The notes beneath the pieces were generated by a model, which saw only the letters and a program-made list of their open reading frames with translations, searched no databases and was not told the DNA's origin. Below are positions 35,875-45,164 of a stretch of DNA of 64,000 nt, in pieces. Every line of letters starts with the position of its first letter. The first letter of the stretch is position 1. The position numbers were made by a program, and so were the translations under genes. The DNA comes from an uncultured Pseudoruegeria sp. (GTDB lineage: Bacteria > Pseudomonadota > Alphaproteobacteria > Rhodobacterales > Rhodobacteraceae), in assembly GCA_947498155.1 (NCBI GenBank), contig CANMJD010000001.1, positions 496,001 to 560,000 on the forward strand, read 5' to 3'.

Positions 35875-36059
35875 TCCCGCCACGGTGGTGGATGTGTCTT
35901 TCGGCGGCTGGGTGACATGACCCAGGCCGCGTGAAAGAAGGTGAGCCAATTCATGGGACATACCGCAAGGTTACCCGCTGGCTCTGCAAAGTTTACTTGC
36001 ATGTAATCCGTCTTCCTTACTACGATCGGGTATAAGATTAAAAAAACTGGATTTAATTT

Positions 36060-37400
36060 ATGTCTAGTCGCACAGCTTTGACCGGAATGACCGCCGCTTT
36101 GGTATTGATGGCCGCGCCCGCTATTGCCCAGGACGGTATGCCAACCCTCATAACAAACGTGAATGTTTTTGACGGCAAAAACGAAGCCTTGATCGAAAAC
36201 GCCAATGTGGTGATCACTGACAATCTCATTACAGCCATCTCAACCGAAGAACTGGCCGTCGCTGGCGGGACCGTGATTGACGGTGGCGGGCGCACGCTGA
36301 TCCCCGGACTGATTGATGTGCATTGGCATACCTCTTATTGCTGTACCGCCCAAAGCACCGTTGTGACCGGTGACATTCTGGAAGTCGCGATCCGGGGGGC
36401 CATGGGCTCTGAACAAACCTTGATGCGGGGCTTTACCTCGGTGCGCGATGTCGGTGGCAACCCTTTTGCCACCAAGAAAATGATCGACGCCGGAGAAATC
36501 AAGGGGCCGCGCATTTTGCCGTCGGGCCCCCCGATAGGCCAAACCGGTGGGCATTTTGACTACCGCCCCTATCAGGCCGTGCCTTCCAATTCGGCGGACA
36601 GCCAGTGGTACTGGTACAGCGTCGGGCTGATGGCCATGGCGGACGGGGTGGCCGAAGTCACCAAACGCGCCCGCGAAGTCATGCGTATGGGCGCAACACA
36701 GATCAAGATTGCCGGCGGTGGGGGCGTGTCCTCGGTCTATGATCCCTTGGATGTGCGCCAGTTCACCCTGGATGAACTGACAGCCTTCGTCGAAGTGGCC
36801 GATACCTATAACACCTATGTCGCGTCCCATTTGTTTACCGATGAGGCTGTCCAGCTGTCCATCCAGGCCGGTATCAAATCCATCGAACACGGCTTTCTAA
36901 TGAGCCGCGAAACCATGGAAATGATGCGCGACAATGATGTCTGGCTGTCGATCCAGCCGCTGCTGGATGACGAAGACGGCTTTACCTTTGATGACCCCTC
37001 TAGTCAGGAAAAATGGATCGCCGTTACCAATGGCACCGACACGGCCTATAAAACCGCCAAGGAAGTGGGCGTCAAAGTCGCTTTTGGCACCGATATCCTG
37101 TTTGATCCGGCTCTTGCCGACCGTCAGGGGGCATTTCTGGCCAAGCTACAGAACTGGTACACCCCTTATGAAGTGCTGAAAATGGCGACCTCGGACAACG
37201 CCGCATTGCTGGAACTTTCCGGCCCGCGTCACCCCTATCAAGATGGCCCGCTGGGCGTGATTGCCGAAGGCGCTTATGCCGATTTGATCCTTGTCGATGG
37301 CAACCCGCTGAAAGATATCGACCTGATTGCTAATCCAGCCGAGAATTTTGATCTGATCATGAAAGATGGTGTGATCTATAAAAACCAACTCGACGGCTAA
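36060..37400 (+). CDS. Exported amidohydrolase (imidazolonepropionase/prolidase-like)
   Basis: 446 residues. Signal peptide ending AIA/QDGMP. Metal motifs of the amidohydrolase fold: DVHWHTSY (HxH), the Lys in QIKIAGGGG (likely carboxylated), SHLF, IEHGF and AFGTDILFD (Asp). C-terminal LDLILVDGNPLKDI-type closure (ADLILVDGNPLKD). It resembles Xaa-Pro dipeptidase/chlorohydrolase-like exported members. Substrate unknown. ATG 36060 has no clear ribosome site. Confidence 0.88.
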   Translation: MSSRTALTGMTAALVLMAAPAIAQDGMPTLITNVNVFDGKNEALIENANVVITDNLITAISTEELAVAGGTVIDGGGRTLIPGLIDVHWHTSYCCTAQSTVVTGDILEVAIRGAMGSEQTLMRGFTSVRDVGGNPFATKKMIDAGEIKGPRILPSGPPIGQTGGHFDYRPYQAVPSNSADSQWYWYSVGLMAMADGVAEVTKRAREVMRMGATQIKIAGGGGVSSVYDPLDVRQFTLDELTAFVEVADTYNTYVASHLFTDEAVQLSIQAGIKSIEHGFLMSRETMEMMRDNDVWLSIQPLLDDEDGFTFDDPSSQEKWIAVTNGTDTAYKTAKEVGVKVAFGTDILFDPALADRQGAFLAKLQNWYTPYEVLKMATSDNAALLELSGPRHPYQDGPLGVIAEGAYADLILVDGNPLKDIDLIANPAENFDLIMKDGVIYKNQLDG

Positions 37401-37422
37401 CCGCTAGCCCCGCCAAAGCTTC

Positions 37423-37456
37423 AGAAAGCCCCTGCCGCCGTTGTGGGGGGCTTTCT
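37423..37456 (+). terminator. Terminator-like hairpin between amidohydrolase and trkH
   Basis: AGAAAGCCCC and GGGGCTTTCT pair perfectly over 10 bp with a 14-nt loop. The two genes converge here, so it may serve both strands; the T's are inside the stem. Confidence 0.6.
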
Positions 37457-37541
37457 GATCGCCCCGAGAATTTATTAGATGTTTCCCCAAAATCGCATGG
37501 CCCAAGACCCAGCTGCGGCCCCTTGCTGTGCCGCGCGTGGC

Positions 37542-38990
37542 TTACCCGCGCCAGAACTGGCGGGTGAACAGCACAAAAACGGCCAGCAACTCAAGCCGCC
37601 CGATCAGCATCGCCGCACAGAGCAGCCATTTGGCGGTGTTATTCAAGCCAGCAAAGTTACCCGCAGGACCGATCTCTGACCCCAACCCCGGCCCAATATT
37701 GCCAATGGCCGTCGCCGCCCCGGACACCGACGTGATAAAGCTAAGGCCTGTCAGGCCAAGCAGCACGGCGAACACGCCCATGGTCAGGAAAAACAGAATG
37801 AAAAAGGCCATCACCGAGCCGACAACGTCTTCGCTGACCTTGCGCCCTTCATAGCGGGGCGAGAACATGCCATGGGGCGAGTGGATGCGCTGGATTTGCG
37901 CTTTGATCGCCGAAAACAGGATCTGGTAGCGGAACACCTTGACCGAACAGGCCGTTGAGCCCGCACAGCCACCGATCAGCCCGACAAAGAAGAACAGAAC
38001 AACCGGAAAAGTGCCCCAGAGCATATAGTTATCAGACGCATATCCGGTGCCACTGATCACCGAAACAACGTTGAATAGGACCTCACGAAAGGCTGATTCA
38101 GTGGCAATATCATCGCGGATCAAACGCCAGCCCAGCATCACGGTGATCAGAATAAGCACCACGGAAAGGAAGGCATGGATTTGGGTATCCCGAAACAGCG
38201 GTTTGGCAGTGCCCGCCAGCAGCTGCACATAGCGCACAAACGGCAGTGCGGCGAGCAGCATGAACAGGCTGGCGGCATAGTGTGAGCCCGGTGAAAACGC
38301 CGCAAAAGAGTTATCGTAATTGGCAAAGCCCCCTGTTGCGATGGTGGTCATCGCATGGACCAACGCATCAAAGCGGTTCATGCCCAAGGACAGATAAGCC
38401 AGCATGCAGGCACCGGTCAGCCCCAGATAGATCACCGAGATGCGCGAGGCGATTTCCGTCGCGCGTGGCAAGATTTTCCCCATAGTATCAAAGGATTCCG
38501 TGCGGAAGATCTGCATCCCCCCGATGCGCAATTCGGGCAGGAACACCATGGCGACCACAATGATCCCGATCCCGCCGAACCATTGCATCATCCCACGCCA
38601 AAGCAACAAGCCCTGAGGCAAGATGTCCAACCCCGTCAACACGGTTGAGCCAGTGGTCGTCAGGCCGGACATGGCTTCAAAGAAGGCATCCACAACAGAG
38701 GCATTGGTGGCCCCAAAAATAAAGGGCAATGCGCCAAAGATCGGCAGCGCCAGCCAAACCCCAGTGGTTAGTAAAAAGGTCTGTTGGATGCTAAGCCCTT
38801 CGCCCACGCCATTCACGCAGGCCAGCGCCATCAGCCCACCAATAAAGGTGGTCAGAACCGCACTTTTCAGAAAGGTCTGCCATTCGCCGTTGCCCGCCGC
38901 CAGATCAAACCCCATAGGCAGCAGCATCGTCACCCCGAGGGCGGCGACCAGCAGACCAATAACATATCCGACGGGGCGAAAATCAAACAT
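37542..38990 (-). CDS. trkH: TrkH family potassium uptake protein
   Basis: 482 residues, about 10 membrane helices with four pore repeats. Filter-like motifs: SGLTTTGSTVL, TTIATGGFANYD, ISGTGYASDN and GNIGPGLGSE. TrkH works with TrkA, which is not in the window. The frame begins 12 codons earlier with TTG; ATG 38990 (MFDFRPVGYVIG) is preferred though no ribosome site is seen. Confidence 0.93.
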   Translation of the reverse strand: MFDFRPVGYVIGLLVAALGVTMLLPMGFDLAAGNGEWQTFLKSAVLTTFIGGLMALACVNGVGEGLSIQQTFLLTTGVWLALPIFGALPFIFGATNASVVDAFFEAMSGLTTTGSTVLTGLDILPQGLLLWRGMMQWFGGIGIIVVAMVFLPELRIGGMQIFRTESFDTMGKILPRATEIASRISVIYLGLTGACMLAYLSLGMNRFDALVHAMTTIATGGFANYDNSFAAFSPGSHYAASLFMLLAALPFVRYVQLLAGTAKPLFRDTQIHAFLSVVLILITVMLGWRLIRDDIATESAFREVLFNVVSVISGTGYASDNYMLWGTFPVVLFFFVGLIGGCAGSTACSVKVFRYQILFSAIKAQIQRIHSPHGMFSPRYEGRKVSEDVVGSVMAFFILFFLTMGVFAVLLGLTGLSFITSVSGAATAIGNIGPGLGSEIGPAGNFAGLNNTAKWLLCAAMLIGRLELLAVFVLFTRQFWRG

Positions 38991-39073
38991 GGGGGCAGGC
39001 TTGGACAGCGGGCGCACAACTGTCAAGCGTCAGCGCTCTGATTGAGCGCTGCGCTGTGACTTCAAAAGCAAGA

Positions 39074-40177
39074 TCAGCCGACGTGGAACAGCGAATTGAA
39101 CAGTTTCGGGTCAAGGCTTTCGTTCAGGAAGGTCTCGCCTTCGGTCAGCACACTGACGGCATCGTGACTGTGCAGGCTTTCCTGATGGCTGGCCACAACC
39201 CGAAAGTCAGCGATCCGCGTATCGGACGAAAGCTGTTCGGAAAACAGCCGCGCCGCATCTTCGACAAAAATCGGGTTGGCCGCGTTCAACTCTGCAAAGG
39301 CTTGTTCATCCTCGCGCTTGACCATCACCTGAGTTTCGGTCGGAACCGCGGCGCGGCAGAGATCGATTAAATCTTCGAACCAAAGGCAGTTCTCATCATC
39401 GCGCATCTGCACCGAAATCCGCGCCACCGAACGCTGCGAATGCGGCGTTGCCAGCTGGCCGCGAAACTGCCGCGCATGTTCGGACAGCTCCAGCGAGCAC
39501 GGACAAGTTGAGGAATAGACGTAATCCAGATGTAGGATTTGTTTGCGCACCCCGTCCTGTTCGACCAGCTCCAGCGCGATGTCGTAATACTGATAGCCCT
39601 TCAGGCCCGACCGCAGGGAATCCACCTTAAGCGGGAAGGAAAACCGCATCAGAATGCGGGCATCAAAGCTTTCGAGGTCGCTTTTATAGTCGTCCAGCGC
39701 GGCTTTGATCACGTCAAAACTAAAGGTGCGCTCAGAGTGTTTGTAGAAAGTGCGCATGATTCGGGACATGTTGATGCCCTTCTTCTCGGCCTCAAGGCTG
39801 ACCGTACCGGTGACCGAAGTTTCAAGCGTCAGATCGCCATTGTCGCGCGTGTGAAACCGGATCGGCAACCGAAAGTTGGAAATCCCGACGTGCTGGATCG
39901 CACGGCGGGCCCCTTTTATCAGGCTTTCAGGGCCGTTCTGAAGGTCCGGCAGGCTGGCTTTATAGACCTCATCCACGGTAAAGTCTTCGGGGTAAGCCCT
40001 TGCCAAAGCGGGATAATTTGAACGATCTGCCTGCGGCAGAAGACGCGATACAGAGGGGTCAAGCTCCGCCACTTCGGTATAACTCGCTTGGGCCGCCCAA
40101 TCGCGCAGGGTCGCAAGGGCTTTTTCTGCCTCCTCGCGGGAAGGGTTGGACCGTGTCTTGGATACCTGAATGTTCAT
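39074..40177 (-). CDS. folE2: GTP cyclohydrolase FolE2 (type IB)
   Basis: 367 residues. Makes dihydroneopterin triphosphate for folate. Family marks: the catalytic Cys in STCPCSLELSEHARQF and the nearby PHSQRSVARISVQM, plus the N-terminal VGISNFRLPIRF. FolE2 uses other metals in place of Zn and in many bacteria is Zur-controlled. The ATG at 40177 has GGAGG six bases upstream, better than the ATG two codons earlier. A 40-bp nested palindrome lies at 40225-40264, in its leader or promoter. Confidence 0.95.
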   Translation of the reverse strand: MNIQVSKTRSNPSREEAEKALATLRDWAAQASYTEVAELDPSVSRLLPQADRSNYPALARAYPEDFTVDEVYKASLPDLQNGPESLIKGARRAIQHVGISNFRLPIRFHTRDNGDLTLETSVTGTVSLEAEKKGINMSRIMRTFYKHSERTFSFDVIKAALDDYKSDLESFDARILMRFSFPLKVDSLRSGLKGYQYYDIALELVEQDGVRKQILHLDYVYSSTCPCSLELSEHARQFRGQLATPHSQRSVARISVQMRDDENCLWFEDLIDLCRAAVPTETQVMVKREDEQAFAELNAANPIFVEDAARLFSEQLSSDTRIADFRVVASHQESLHSHDAVSVLTEGETFLNESLDPKLFNSLFHVG

Positions 40178-40224
40178 TGCCATCCTCCGCCTGTATCATC
40201 ACAGAGCTTTAAGCTAGGCAGCTT

Positions 40225-40264
40225 GTCGCATATTTCCAATGAAATTCATGGAGAATATGCGACA
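40225..40264. promoter_or_regulatory. 40-bp nested palindrome between metZ and folE2
   Basis: Perfect 11-bp arms TGTCGCATATT and AATATGCGACA enclose a second palindrome (ATGAA-A-TTCAT at 40239-40249). It lies 48 bp before the folE2 ATG and 10 bp after the metZ stop. No T-run on either strand, so an operator for a dimeric regulator (two nested half-site pairs) fits better than a terminator. Confidence 0.65.
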
Positions 40265-40273
40265 GAAGGCAGA

Positions 40274-41452
40274 TTAAACCGCCGCCAATGCGTTGGTCAG
40301 GTCCGCAATCAGGTCTTCTGGCTCTTCAAGACCGATGGATACCCGCACCATTGAATCCGATATGCCCAGCGCGTCTTTCTGCTCTTGTGGCAGGCGCTGG
40401 TGGGTGGTGGTCGCCGGATGCGTCACAATGGATTTTGCATCGGCGAAGTTGTTGGAAATAATAAAGATTTCCAAAGCATTCAGGAAGCGGAAACAGGCTT
40501 CCTTGCCGCCCTTCACCTCAATCGCCAGAACCGTGCCGCCCGATGCCGCCTGTTCGATCGCCACAGCGTATTGCGGATGCTTTGCATGGGTCGGATACAT
40601 GACCTTGCTCAGTTTTTCGTGATCTTGCAGGGCATTGGCGACTTTCAACGCGCTGTCGGACTGCGCGCGCACGCGCAAATCCATGGTTTCCAGCGATTTT
40701 AGATGGGTCCAGGCGGCAAAAGGGTTAATCGCGCCGCCAGTATGTTTCATGTAGGTTTCAATCGGCCCACGGATCAATTCGCGCGACCCGCAGATCGCGC
40801 CGCCCAACATCCGGCCCTGCCCGTCGACGTGTTTGGTGGTCGAATAGACCACCAGATCGGCCCCCATACGGGCCGCATAGGAATAGACCGGCGTGATCAT
40901 GGCGTTATCCACGACAACCAAAGCTTCGTTTTTGTGGGCGACATTAATCACATGCTGCAGGTCGATCACTTCGAGTGTCGGGTTAGAGATCGACTCCAGA
41001 AACACCAGCGTCGTGTCCGGCCGGATCGCAGCCTCCCACGCGGCGTTATCGGTGCCATCTACCAGCGTAATTTCAACACCGAACCGCGCCAGCACTTCTT
41101 CGAGCACATACAGGCAGGAGCCAAAAAGTGCACGCGAGGATACCACATGGTCCCCCGCCTTGGTCAGCGCCATCAAGGCGCCGTTCACGGCCGCCATGCC
41201 GGAGGTACAGGCAAAGGCATCTTCGGTGCCTTCATAAGCGGCGATCCGGTCTTCAAACATACGGTTGGTCGGGTTGCCATAGCGCGCATAGATAAATTCA
41301 TCGGGGCCGCTCTGCTCGAAGCGTGCTTCAGCAGCTTCGGCGGAGGGGTATACAAACGCTTGCGTCATGAACATGGCCTCGGACAGCTCACCATATTGGC
41401 TGCGCCGGATGCCACCGTGTATGGCCTCGGTCCGTTTACCCCATTTTGTCAT
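40274..41452 (-). CDS. metZ: O-succinylhomoserine sulfhydrylase MetZ
   Basis: 392 residues. Makes homocysteine from O-succinylhomoserine and sulfide (PLP, Cys/Met metabolism family). PLP Lys in VVYSTTKHVDGQGR; other marks EDAFACTSGMAAV, VDNAMITPVYS. Start is ATG 41452 (MTKWGKRTEA) set by GGAG 9 bases upstream; an in-frame ATG at 41470 lies in the terminator T-run. Behind a SAM-II riboswitch and a terminator, consistent with repression by SAM. Gene symbol by riboswitch context and homology. Confidence 0.92.
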   Translation of the reverse strand: MTKWGKRTEAIHGGIRRSQYGELSEAMFMTQAFVYPSAEAAEARFEQSGPDEFIYARYGNPTNRMFEDRIAAYEGTEDAFACTSGMAAVNGALMALTKAGDHVVSSRALFGSCLYVLEEVLARFGVEITLVDGTDNAAWEAAIRPDTTLVFLESISNPTLEVIDLQHVINVAHKNEALVVVDNAMITPVYSYAARMGADLVVYSTTKHVDGQGRMLGGAICGSRELIRGPIETYMKHTGGAINPFAAWTHLKSLETMDLRVRAQSDSALKVANALQDHEKLSKVMYPTHAKHPQYAVAIEQAASGGTVLAIEVKGGKEACFRFLNALEIFIISNNFADAKSIVTHPATTTHQRLPQEQKDALGISDSMVRVSIGLEEPEDLIADLTNALAAV

Positions 41453-41470
41453 TGTCTTGTCTCCCGACAT

Positions 41471-41507
41471 AAAAAAACCCCCACCGCCTGTCACGAGCGT
41501 CGGGGGT
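41471..41507 (-). terminator. Riboswitch-linked intrinsic terminator before metZ
   Basis: On the minus strand ACCCCCG ... TGGGGGT forms the outer stem, with CGC/GCG pairing inside and one mismatch, then T7 at 41477-41471. It lies between the SAM-II aptamer and the metZ start, so it is the likely expression platform. Confidence 0.8.
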
Positions 41508-41521
41508 GCGTCTGAACGTAT

Positions 41522-41587
41522 CCCTGACCTCTTTAGCAGCATATTTAACGTGGCCCGCAATCCGGTGAACAAATCGCCACGGTGGCC
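41522..41587 (-). ncRNA. SAM-II riboswitch
   Basis: The minus-strand RNA has P1 CGUGGC / GCCACG, then the conserved GAUUUG, ACCGGAUUGC, and downstream UUAAAUAUGCUGCUAAAGAGG, matching the SAM-II consensus (GAUUU..ACCG..UUGC, then UAAAU..GCUAAA.AGG). Found upstream of met genes in alphaproteobacteria; binds SAM in a pseudoknot. Here it is followed by a terminator. Confidence 0.93.
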
Positions 41588-41708
41588 GCTGGATAAGCCG
41601 CAAGGGGGAAAAGGTCAATATCTGTCACGGTGAGGTAACTCTAAATTCACCAATCTGTTGTAGTGATGAAGTAACCAATCCCCACCAGATGTTGTGGGGA
41701 GTGCCGAA

Positions 41709-42653
41709 ATGCCTCTTACGATAGTCAACACCCGCGACGGGCGCTTGTGGCGTCCGGATCATGCGCCTTTGTGCCCAAAGGATGTCACGGATTTACTGGC
41801 CGAAGCGCCGGACGGTCCGGTCATCCTGATGATCCACGGCTTTAAGTTTTCCCCCTTTACCGCCAATTCTGATCCACATCGGCATATTTTGTCTGCTCAG
41901 CCGGAGAAATCCTGTTTCAAGGCAATATCATGGCCCAAGCATTTGGGAATTCTGGGTGCCGCCAAGGACGCCTGTCACGGCATTGCCTTTGGCTGGCCTG
42001 CCCGGAGCTCTATCTGGACCGCCTATCAAGAGGCCGCTGTTGCCGGAAAGGCGCTGGCAGACCTTGTTATGATGATCATGGCAGAGACCGACCGCCCGAT
42101 CCATGTGGTGGCCCATAGCCTTGGTGCGCGGGTATTCCTGAGTGCCCTGCACCATCTGCCCGGCCCCGCTTTTACGCGCGTCATCCTTTTGACCGGCGCA
42201 GAATTTCGACGCCCCGCCATCCGAGCACTGCAAACCCCCGCCGGAAAAGCCACCGAGGTCGTAAATGTTGTCAGTCGGGAGAACGATCTGTTTGAATTGC
42301 TGCTGGAACGCGCGATCACACCTCTGAACCCGCTGGCCCGATCCTTGGGGCATGGCGTGCAGGCGTGGCTGCCCAATGTTCTGGATTTGCAAATAGACAA
42401 CCCTGCAACTCAAGAGGGGCTCTACCGAATGGGATTTCCCATCGGGCAGCCCAACCGCCGGATATGTCATTGGTCAAGCTACCTGCGCGCGGGGGTTTTT
42501 CCGCTCTATCGAGCCTTTCTGACAGAACCTGAACGCCTTACCTTGCAGGGGTTAAAGCACCACCTGCCCGATAGGGTGTCACCGCGATGGTCACGGTTGT
42601 TCTCCATTCCACTGCCGGTCTGGCCGAAACTGCGCCCACCCCAACGCCCCTAA
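41709..42653 (+). CDS. Alpha/beta hydrolase (DUF900-like)
   Basis: 314 residues. Nucleophile elbow in VVAHSLGARVFLS (A-H-S-L-G), oxyanion loop VILMIHGFKFSPF. DUF900-like hydrolases share HSLG and the HGF loop. No signal. ATG 41709 with GGGGAG about 8 bases upstream chosen over the in-frame GTG at 41694. Divergent from metZ (256 bp). Substrate unknown. Confidence 0.8.
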   Translation: MPLTIVNTRDGRLWRPDHAPLCPKDVTDLLAEAPDGPVILMIHGFKFSPFTANSDPHRHILSAQPEKSCFKAISWPKHLGILGAAKDACHGIAFGWPARSSIWTAYQEAAVAGKALADLVMMIMAETDRPIHVVAHSLGARVFLSALHHLPGPAFTRVILLTGAEFRRPAIRALQTPAGKATEVVNVVSRENDLFELLLERAITPLNPLARSLGHGVQAWLPNVLDLQIDNPATQEGLYRMGFPIGQPNRRICHWSSYLRAGVFPLYRAFLTEPERLTLQGLKHHLPDRVSPRWSRLFSIPLPVWPKLRPPQRP

Positions 42654-42677
42654 CCAACGGGCATGGCCCATCACGCC

Positions 42678-43391
42678 CTATGCATGGTCTGACCGTCCGT
42701 CCATCCCGCCGGTCTGGCGCAGCTGACGTAGCCTTTCCCTTTGGGCGGCTTCAACATGGGTCTTCATCGCGGCTTCGGCGGCATCCCCGTCGCGCCGTTT
42801 AAGCGCGGTCAGGATCGCCTCATGTTCAATCACCACATCCTGCACCCGATCCGGATTGACCAAAGTACTTGGCCCAAGGATCAACAGCGTGCGTTCGAGC
42901 CCGTCCATGGATTGCGCCAGAAAGCGGTTCTTGGCGGCATTTGTCAGGGTGACATGGAACTGCCGGTTCAAGGCAAAGGCCTGGCGCGGATCGGCAATGA
43001 CTTTCAGAAATTCTGCGTGGATTTCTTCAAGCTCGGCCAGTTCAATATCAGAAGCGGCCCGCGCGGCCATCCGGGCCGCCGTGCCCTCCAGCACAACCCG
43101 CATCTCGTATAGTTCCATCACCTCGGCGTAATCAAGCCGCCGCACGGTTGCGCCGATACGGGGCAGATGACGCACCAAACCGCTGGCTTCGAGTTGACGG
43201 ATTGCCTCGCGTACGGGGGTGCGGCTGATCCCCAGACGCTGTGCCAATTCGGTTTCGGTTAACCGATCACCGGGTTTCAGACTGCCTGTGCGAATCTCGG
43301 CAAGAAGCCTTTCAAAAGCCGTTTGACCCTGACCCAAAGGCGTGCGCTGCCCGGTGTCCGCCGGCGGATTTGCCGTTGATGGGATTGCCAT
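42678..43391 (-). CDS. GntR family regulator (FadR/FCD subgroup)
   Basis: 237 residues: N-terminal winged helix (LAQRLGISRTPVREAIRQLEASGLV) and an FCD ligand domain (ELYEMRVVLEGTAARMAA). AGGGG before ATG 43391 sets the start. It is divergent from the AbrB-type transporter gene (76 bp), with a palindrome between them, so it likely controls it. Effector is probably a carboxylic acid but is unproven. Confidence 0.9.
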   Translation of the reverse strand: MAIPSTANPPADTGQRTPLGQGQTAFERLLAEIRTGSLKPGDRLTETELAQRLGISRTPVREAIRQLEASGLVRHLPRIGATVRRLDYAEVMELYEMRVVLEGTAARMAARAASDIELAELEEIHAEFLKVIADPRQAFALNRQFHVTLTNAAKNRFLAQSMDGLERTLLILGPSTLVNPDRVQDVVIEHEAILTALKRRDGDAAEAAMKTHVEAAQRERLRQLRQTGGMDGRSDHA

Positions 43392-43410
43392 GTCCGACCC
43401 CTGCTTGCTA

Positions 43411-43434
43411 TTTTGCATACAGATGGATACAAAA
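43411..43434. promoter_or_regulatory. Candidate GntR operator
   Basis: TTTTG-n-AT-n-CA and TG-n-AT-n-CAAAA make a 24-bp imperfect palindrome (symmetric at 16 of 24 positions or more), of the ATACA...TGTAT type used by FadR-group regulators. It lies in the 76-bp divergent region. Confidence 0.6.
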
Positions 43435-43467
43435 GGATTCTATCTCCGTCAACACCGAAGGTCCGCA

Positions 43468-44505
43468 ATGTTCCCCCCTGCCCGTATCCTGACCCTGTTG
43501 ATCGCGAGCCTCGGGGCCGCCTTGTTCTGGGCCCTCAACATCCCACTACCCTTTCTATTCGGCCCGATGTGCGCCTGTTTGATCGCAGCACTGGCGGGGG
43601 TTCGACTACAGAGTTTCGGGCAAATCAGCGTTGCCGCACGCACCATATTGGGCGTCGCGGTCGGGGCTTCTATTACGCCCGATGTCGTCAGCCAAATCCC
43701 GCAAATGATGGTCTCTGTGGCCTTGATCCCTGTGCTTATCCTGTTGTGCGCGGCCATAGGCGTACCCTTTTTCACCCGTATCTGCGGCTTTGATCGGGCC
43801 ACAGCCTATTACGCCGCCATGCCGGGGGGCCTACAGGATATGGTGATCTTTGGCCAAGAAGCCGGAGGCGACGTGCGCAGCCTGTCGCTGATCCATGCCA
43901 CACGGGTTTTGATACTGGTGTCGCTTGCGCCGATCCTGATGACCACCTATCTCGGGGCCTCGCTGGATAATCCCGTGGGTGATCCGATCCATGCCCTGCC
44001 CGTTTCAGAGATGGGGCTGATGGTCTTGGCGGCGATCATTGGCTGGAAAGGCGGCGAACGCATCGGACTCTTTGGCGCTTCTATCCTTGGCCCAATGATC
44101 CTGACCGCCGCCCTGAGCCTGAGCGGCTTTATCCATGCCCGCCCGCCAGCGGTTTCTATCCTGACGGCACAATTCCTGATCGGCTCGGCCATCGGGGTCT
44201 ATTATGTCGGGGTTACCCTGCGCGAGCTGCGCAAAACCGTGCTCGCCGGTGCTAGTTTTGTGCTGATCATTGCCGCCCTCGCAACACTTTTGGCGAGCTG
44301 TGTTGTGTTTCTGGGGCTGGCGCAACCGCTTGAGGCGTTTTTGGCATTTTTCCCCGGTGGTCAAGCCGAAGTCACCGTGCTGGCAATTGTAGCGGGGGCG
44401 GATCTTGGTTTTGTCATCGTTCATCATCTGACGCGGATCATTGTGGTCATTGCCGGAGCCCCGCTTCTGGCGACCCGCATTCTGCGCAAACACCCCCCCG
44501 TTTAA
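43468..44505 (+). CDS. AbrB family transporter (ammonia-monooxygenase-annotated)
   Basis: 345 residues, about 10 membrane helices with two repeats. Marks: LGVAVGASITPDVV, AAMPGGLQDMVIFG and FFPGGQAEV (PGG repeated in each half). Often annotated AbrB or putative ammonia monooxygenase, which is misleading; it is a secondary transporter. GAAGGTCCGCA precedes ATG 43468; the longer frame from 43342 overlaps the GntR gene. Probably takes up the effector of the divergent GntR protein. Confidence 0.82.
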   Translation: MFPPARILTLLIASLGAALFWALNIPLPFLFGPMCACLIAALAGVRLQSFGQISVAARTILGVAVGASITPDVVSQIPQMMVSVALIPVLILLCAAIGVPFFTRICGFDRATAYYAAMPGGLQDMVIFGQEAGGDVRSLSLIHATRVLILVSLAPILMTTYLGASLDNPVGDPIHALPVSEMGLMVLAAIIGWKGGERIGLFGASILGPMILTAALSLSGFIHARPPAVSILTAQFLIGSAIGVYYVGVTLRELRKTVLAGASFVLIIAALATLLASCVVFLGLAQPLEAFLAFFPGGQAEVTVLAIVAGADLGFVIVHHLTRIIVVIAGAPLLATRILRKHPPV

Positions 44506-44609
44506 CACGGAACTCAACCGCCGCGGGTCATTGGCGCAACGGTGGGTTCAGGCTTGATCAATCACACCCGATAGCTAGGGTGATATCATTGAAAAAAATT
44601 GGGATTCTC

Positions 44610-45158
44610 ATGACTAAGACTTTTTCCATTTCCGCAATCACCCTCGCGCTTTTTACCCTGAACGGCTGCGCCTCTGCGATGCTTCCTGCGGTACAGACCC
44701 TTCCCACCGGACAAGCCGTCTCCTTACAGGCAGTTCTGCAGGAAAACAGCGGCTCTTATGCCTGTGTGAACTACCAATCCGCCGGTGACAGCTGCGAAAG
44801 CCTGATCACCTATAGCCTGAATCAAAAGGGCTATACGTCGCGCGAAACCGGTGCGGCCAGCAGCTTTGGCAGCACGCAGCGCATCACCGTGATCAGCAAC
44901 GGCCGCTTTTCAAACGGACGCGGCTGCGTTTCCCACTCCGATGTGCGTGTAGAGATGCCTTCCGACCCGAACGCGCAAGGATTTTTGCAGCGCTTCATCC
45001 AGGATACGATCATCGGCTACGGCGGCGTCTGCACAACCATGTATCAGGCCAGCGACGGCTATGTGGCCCGCACGGTTGGCGGTGACGGACGGATATTCCC
45101 CCCCGGCGATACCTCGATCCGGTTTTTTGACAGCCCCAAAACCGTCAGAAGCCAATAA
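44610..45158 (+). CDS. Putative lipoprotein
   Basis: 182 residues. Lipobox LNGC after MTKTFSISAITLALFT (Cys20). The mature part has Cys pairs (YACVNYQSAGDSC, GGVC) and Tyr/Ser-rich segments. The start at ATG 44610 gives a normal lipoprotein signal; GTG 44580 is an in-frame alternative. Family not recognised. It converges with the K+ channel gene (6 bp). Confidence 0.7.
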   Translation: MTKTFSISAITLALFTLNGCASAMLPAVQTLPTGQAVSLQAVLQENSGSYACVNYQSAGDSCESLITYSLNQKGYTSRETGAASSFGSTQRITVISNGRFSNGRGCVSHSDVRVEMPSDPNAQGFLQRFIQDTIIGYGGVCTTMYQASDGYVARTVGGDGRIFPPGDTSIRFFDSPKTVRSQ

Positions 45159-45164
45159 CCCCGA

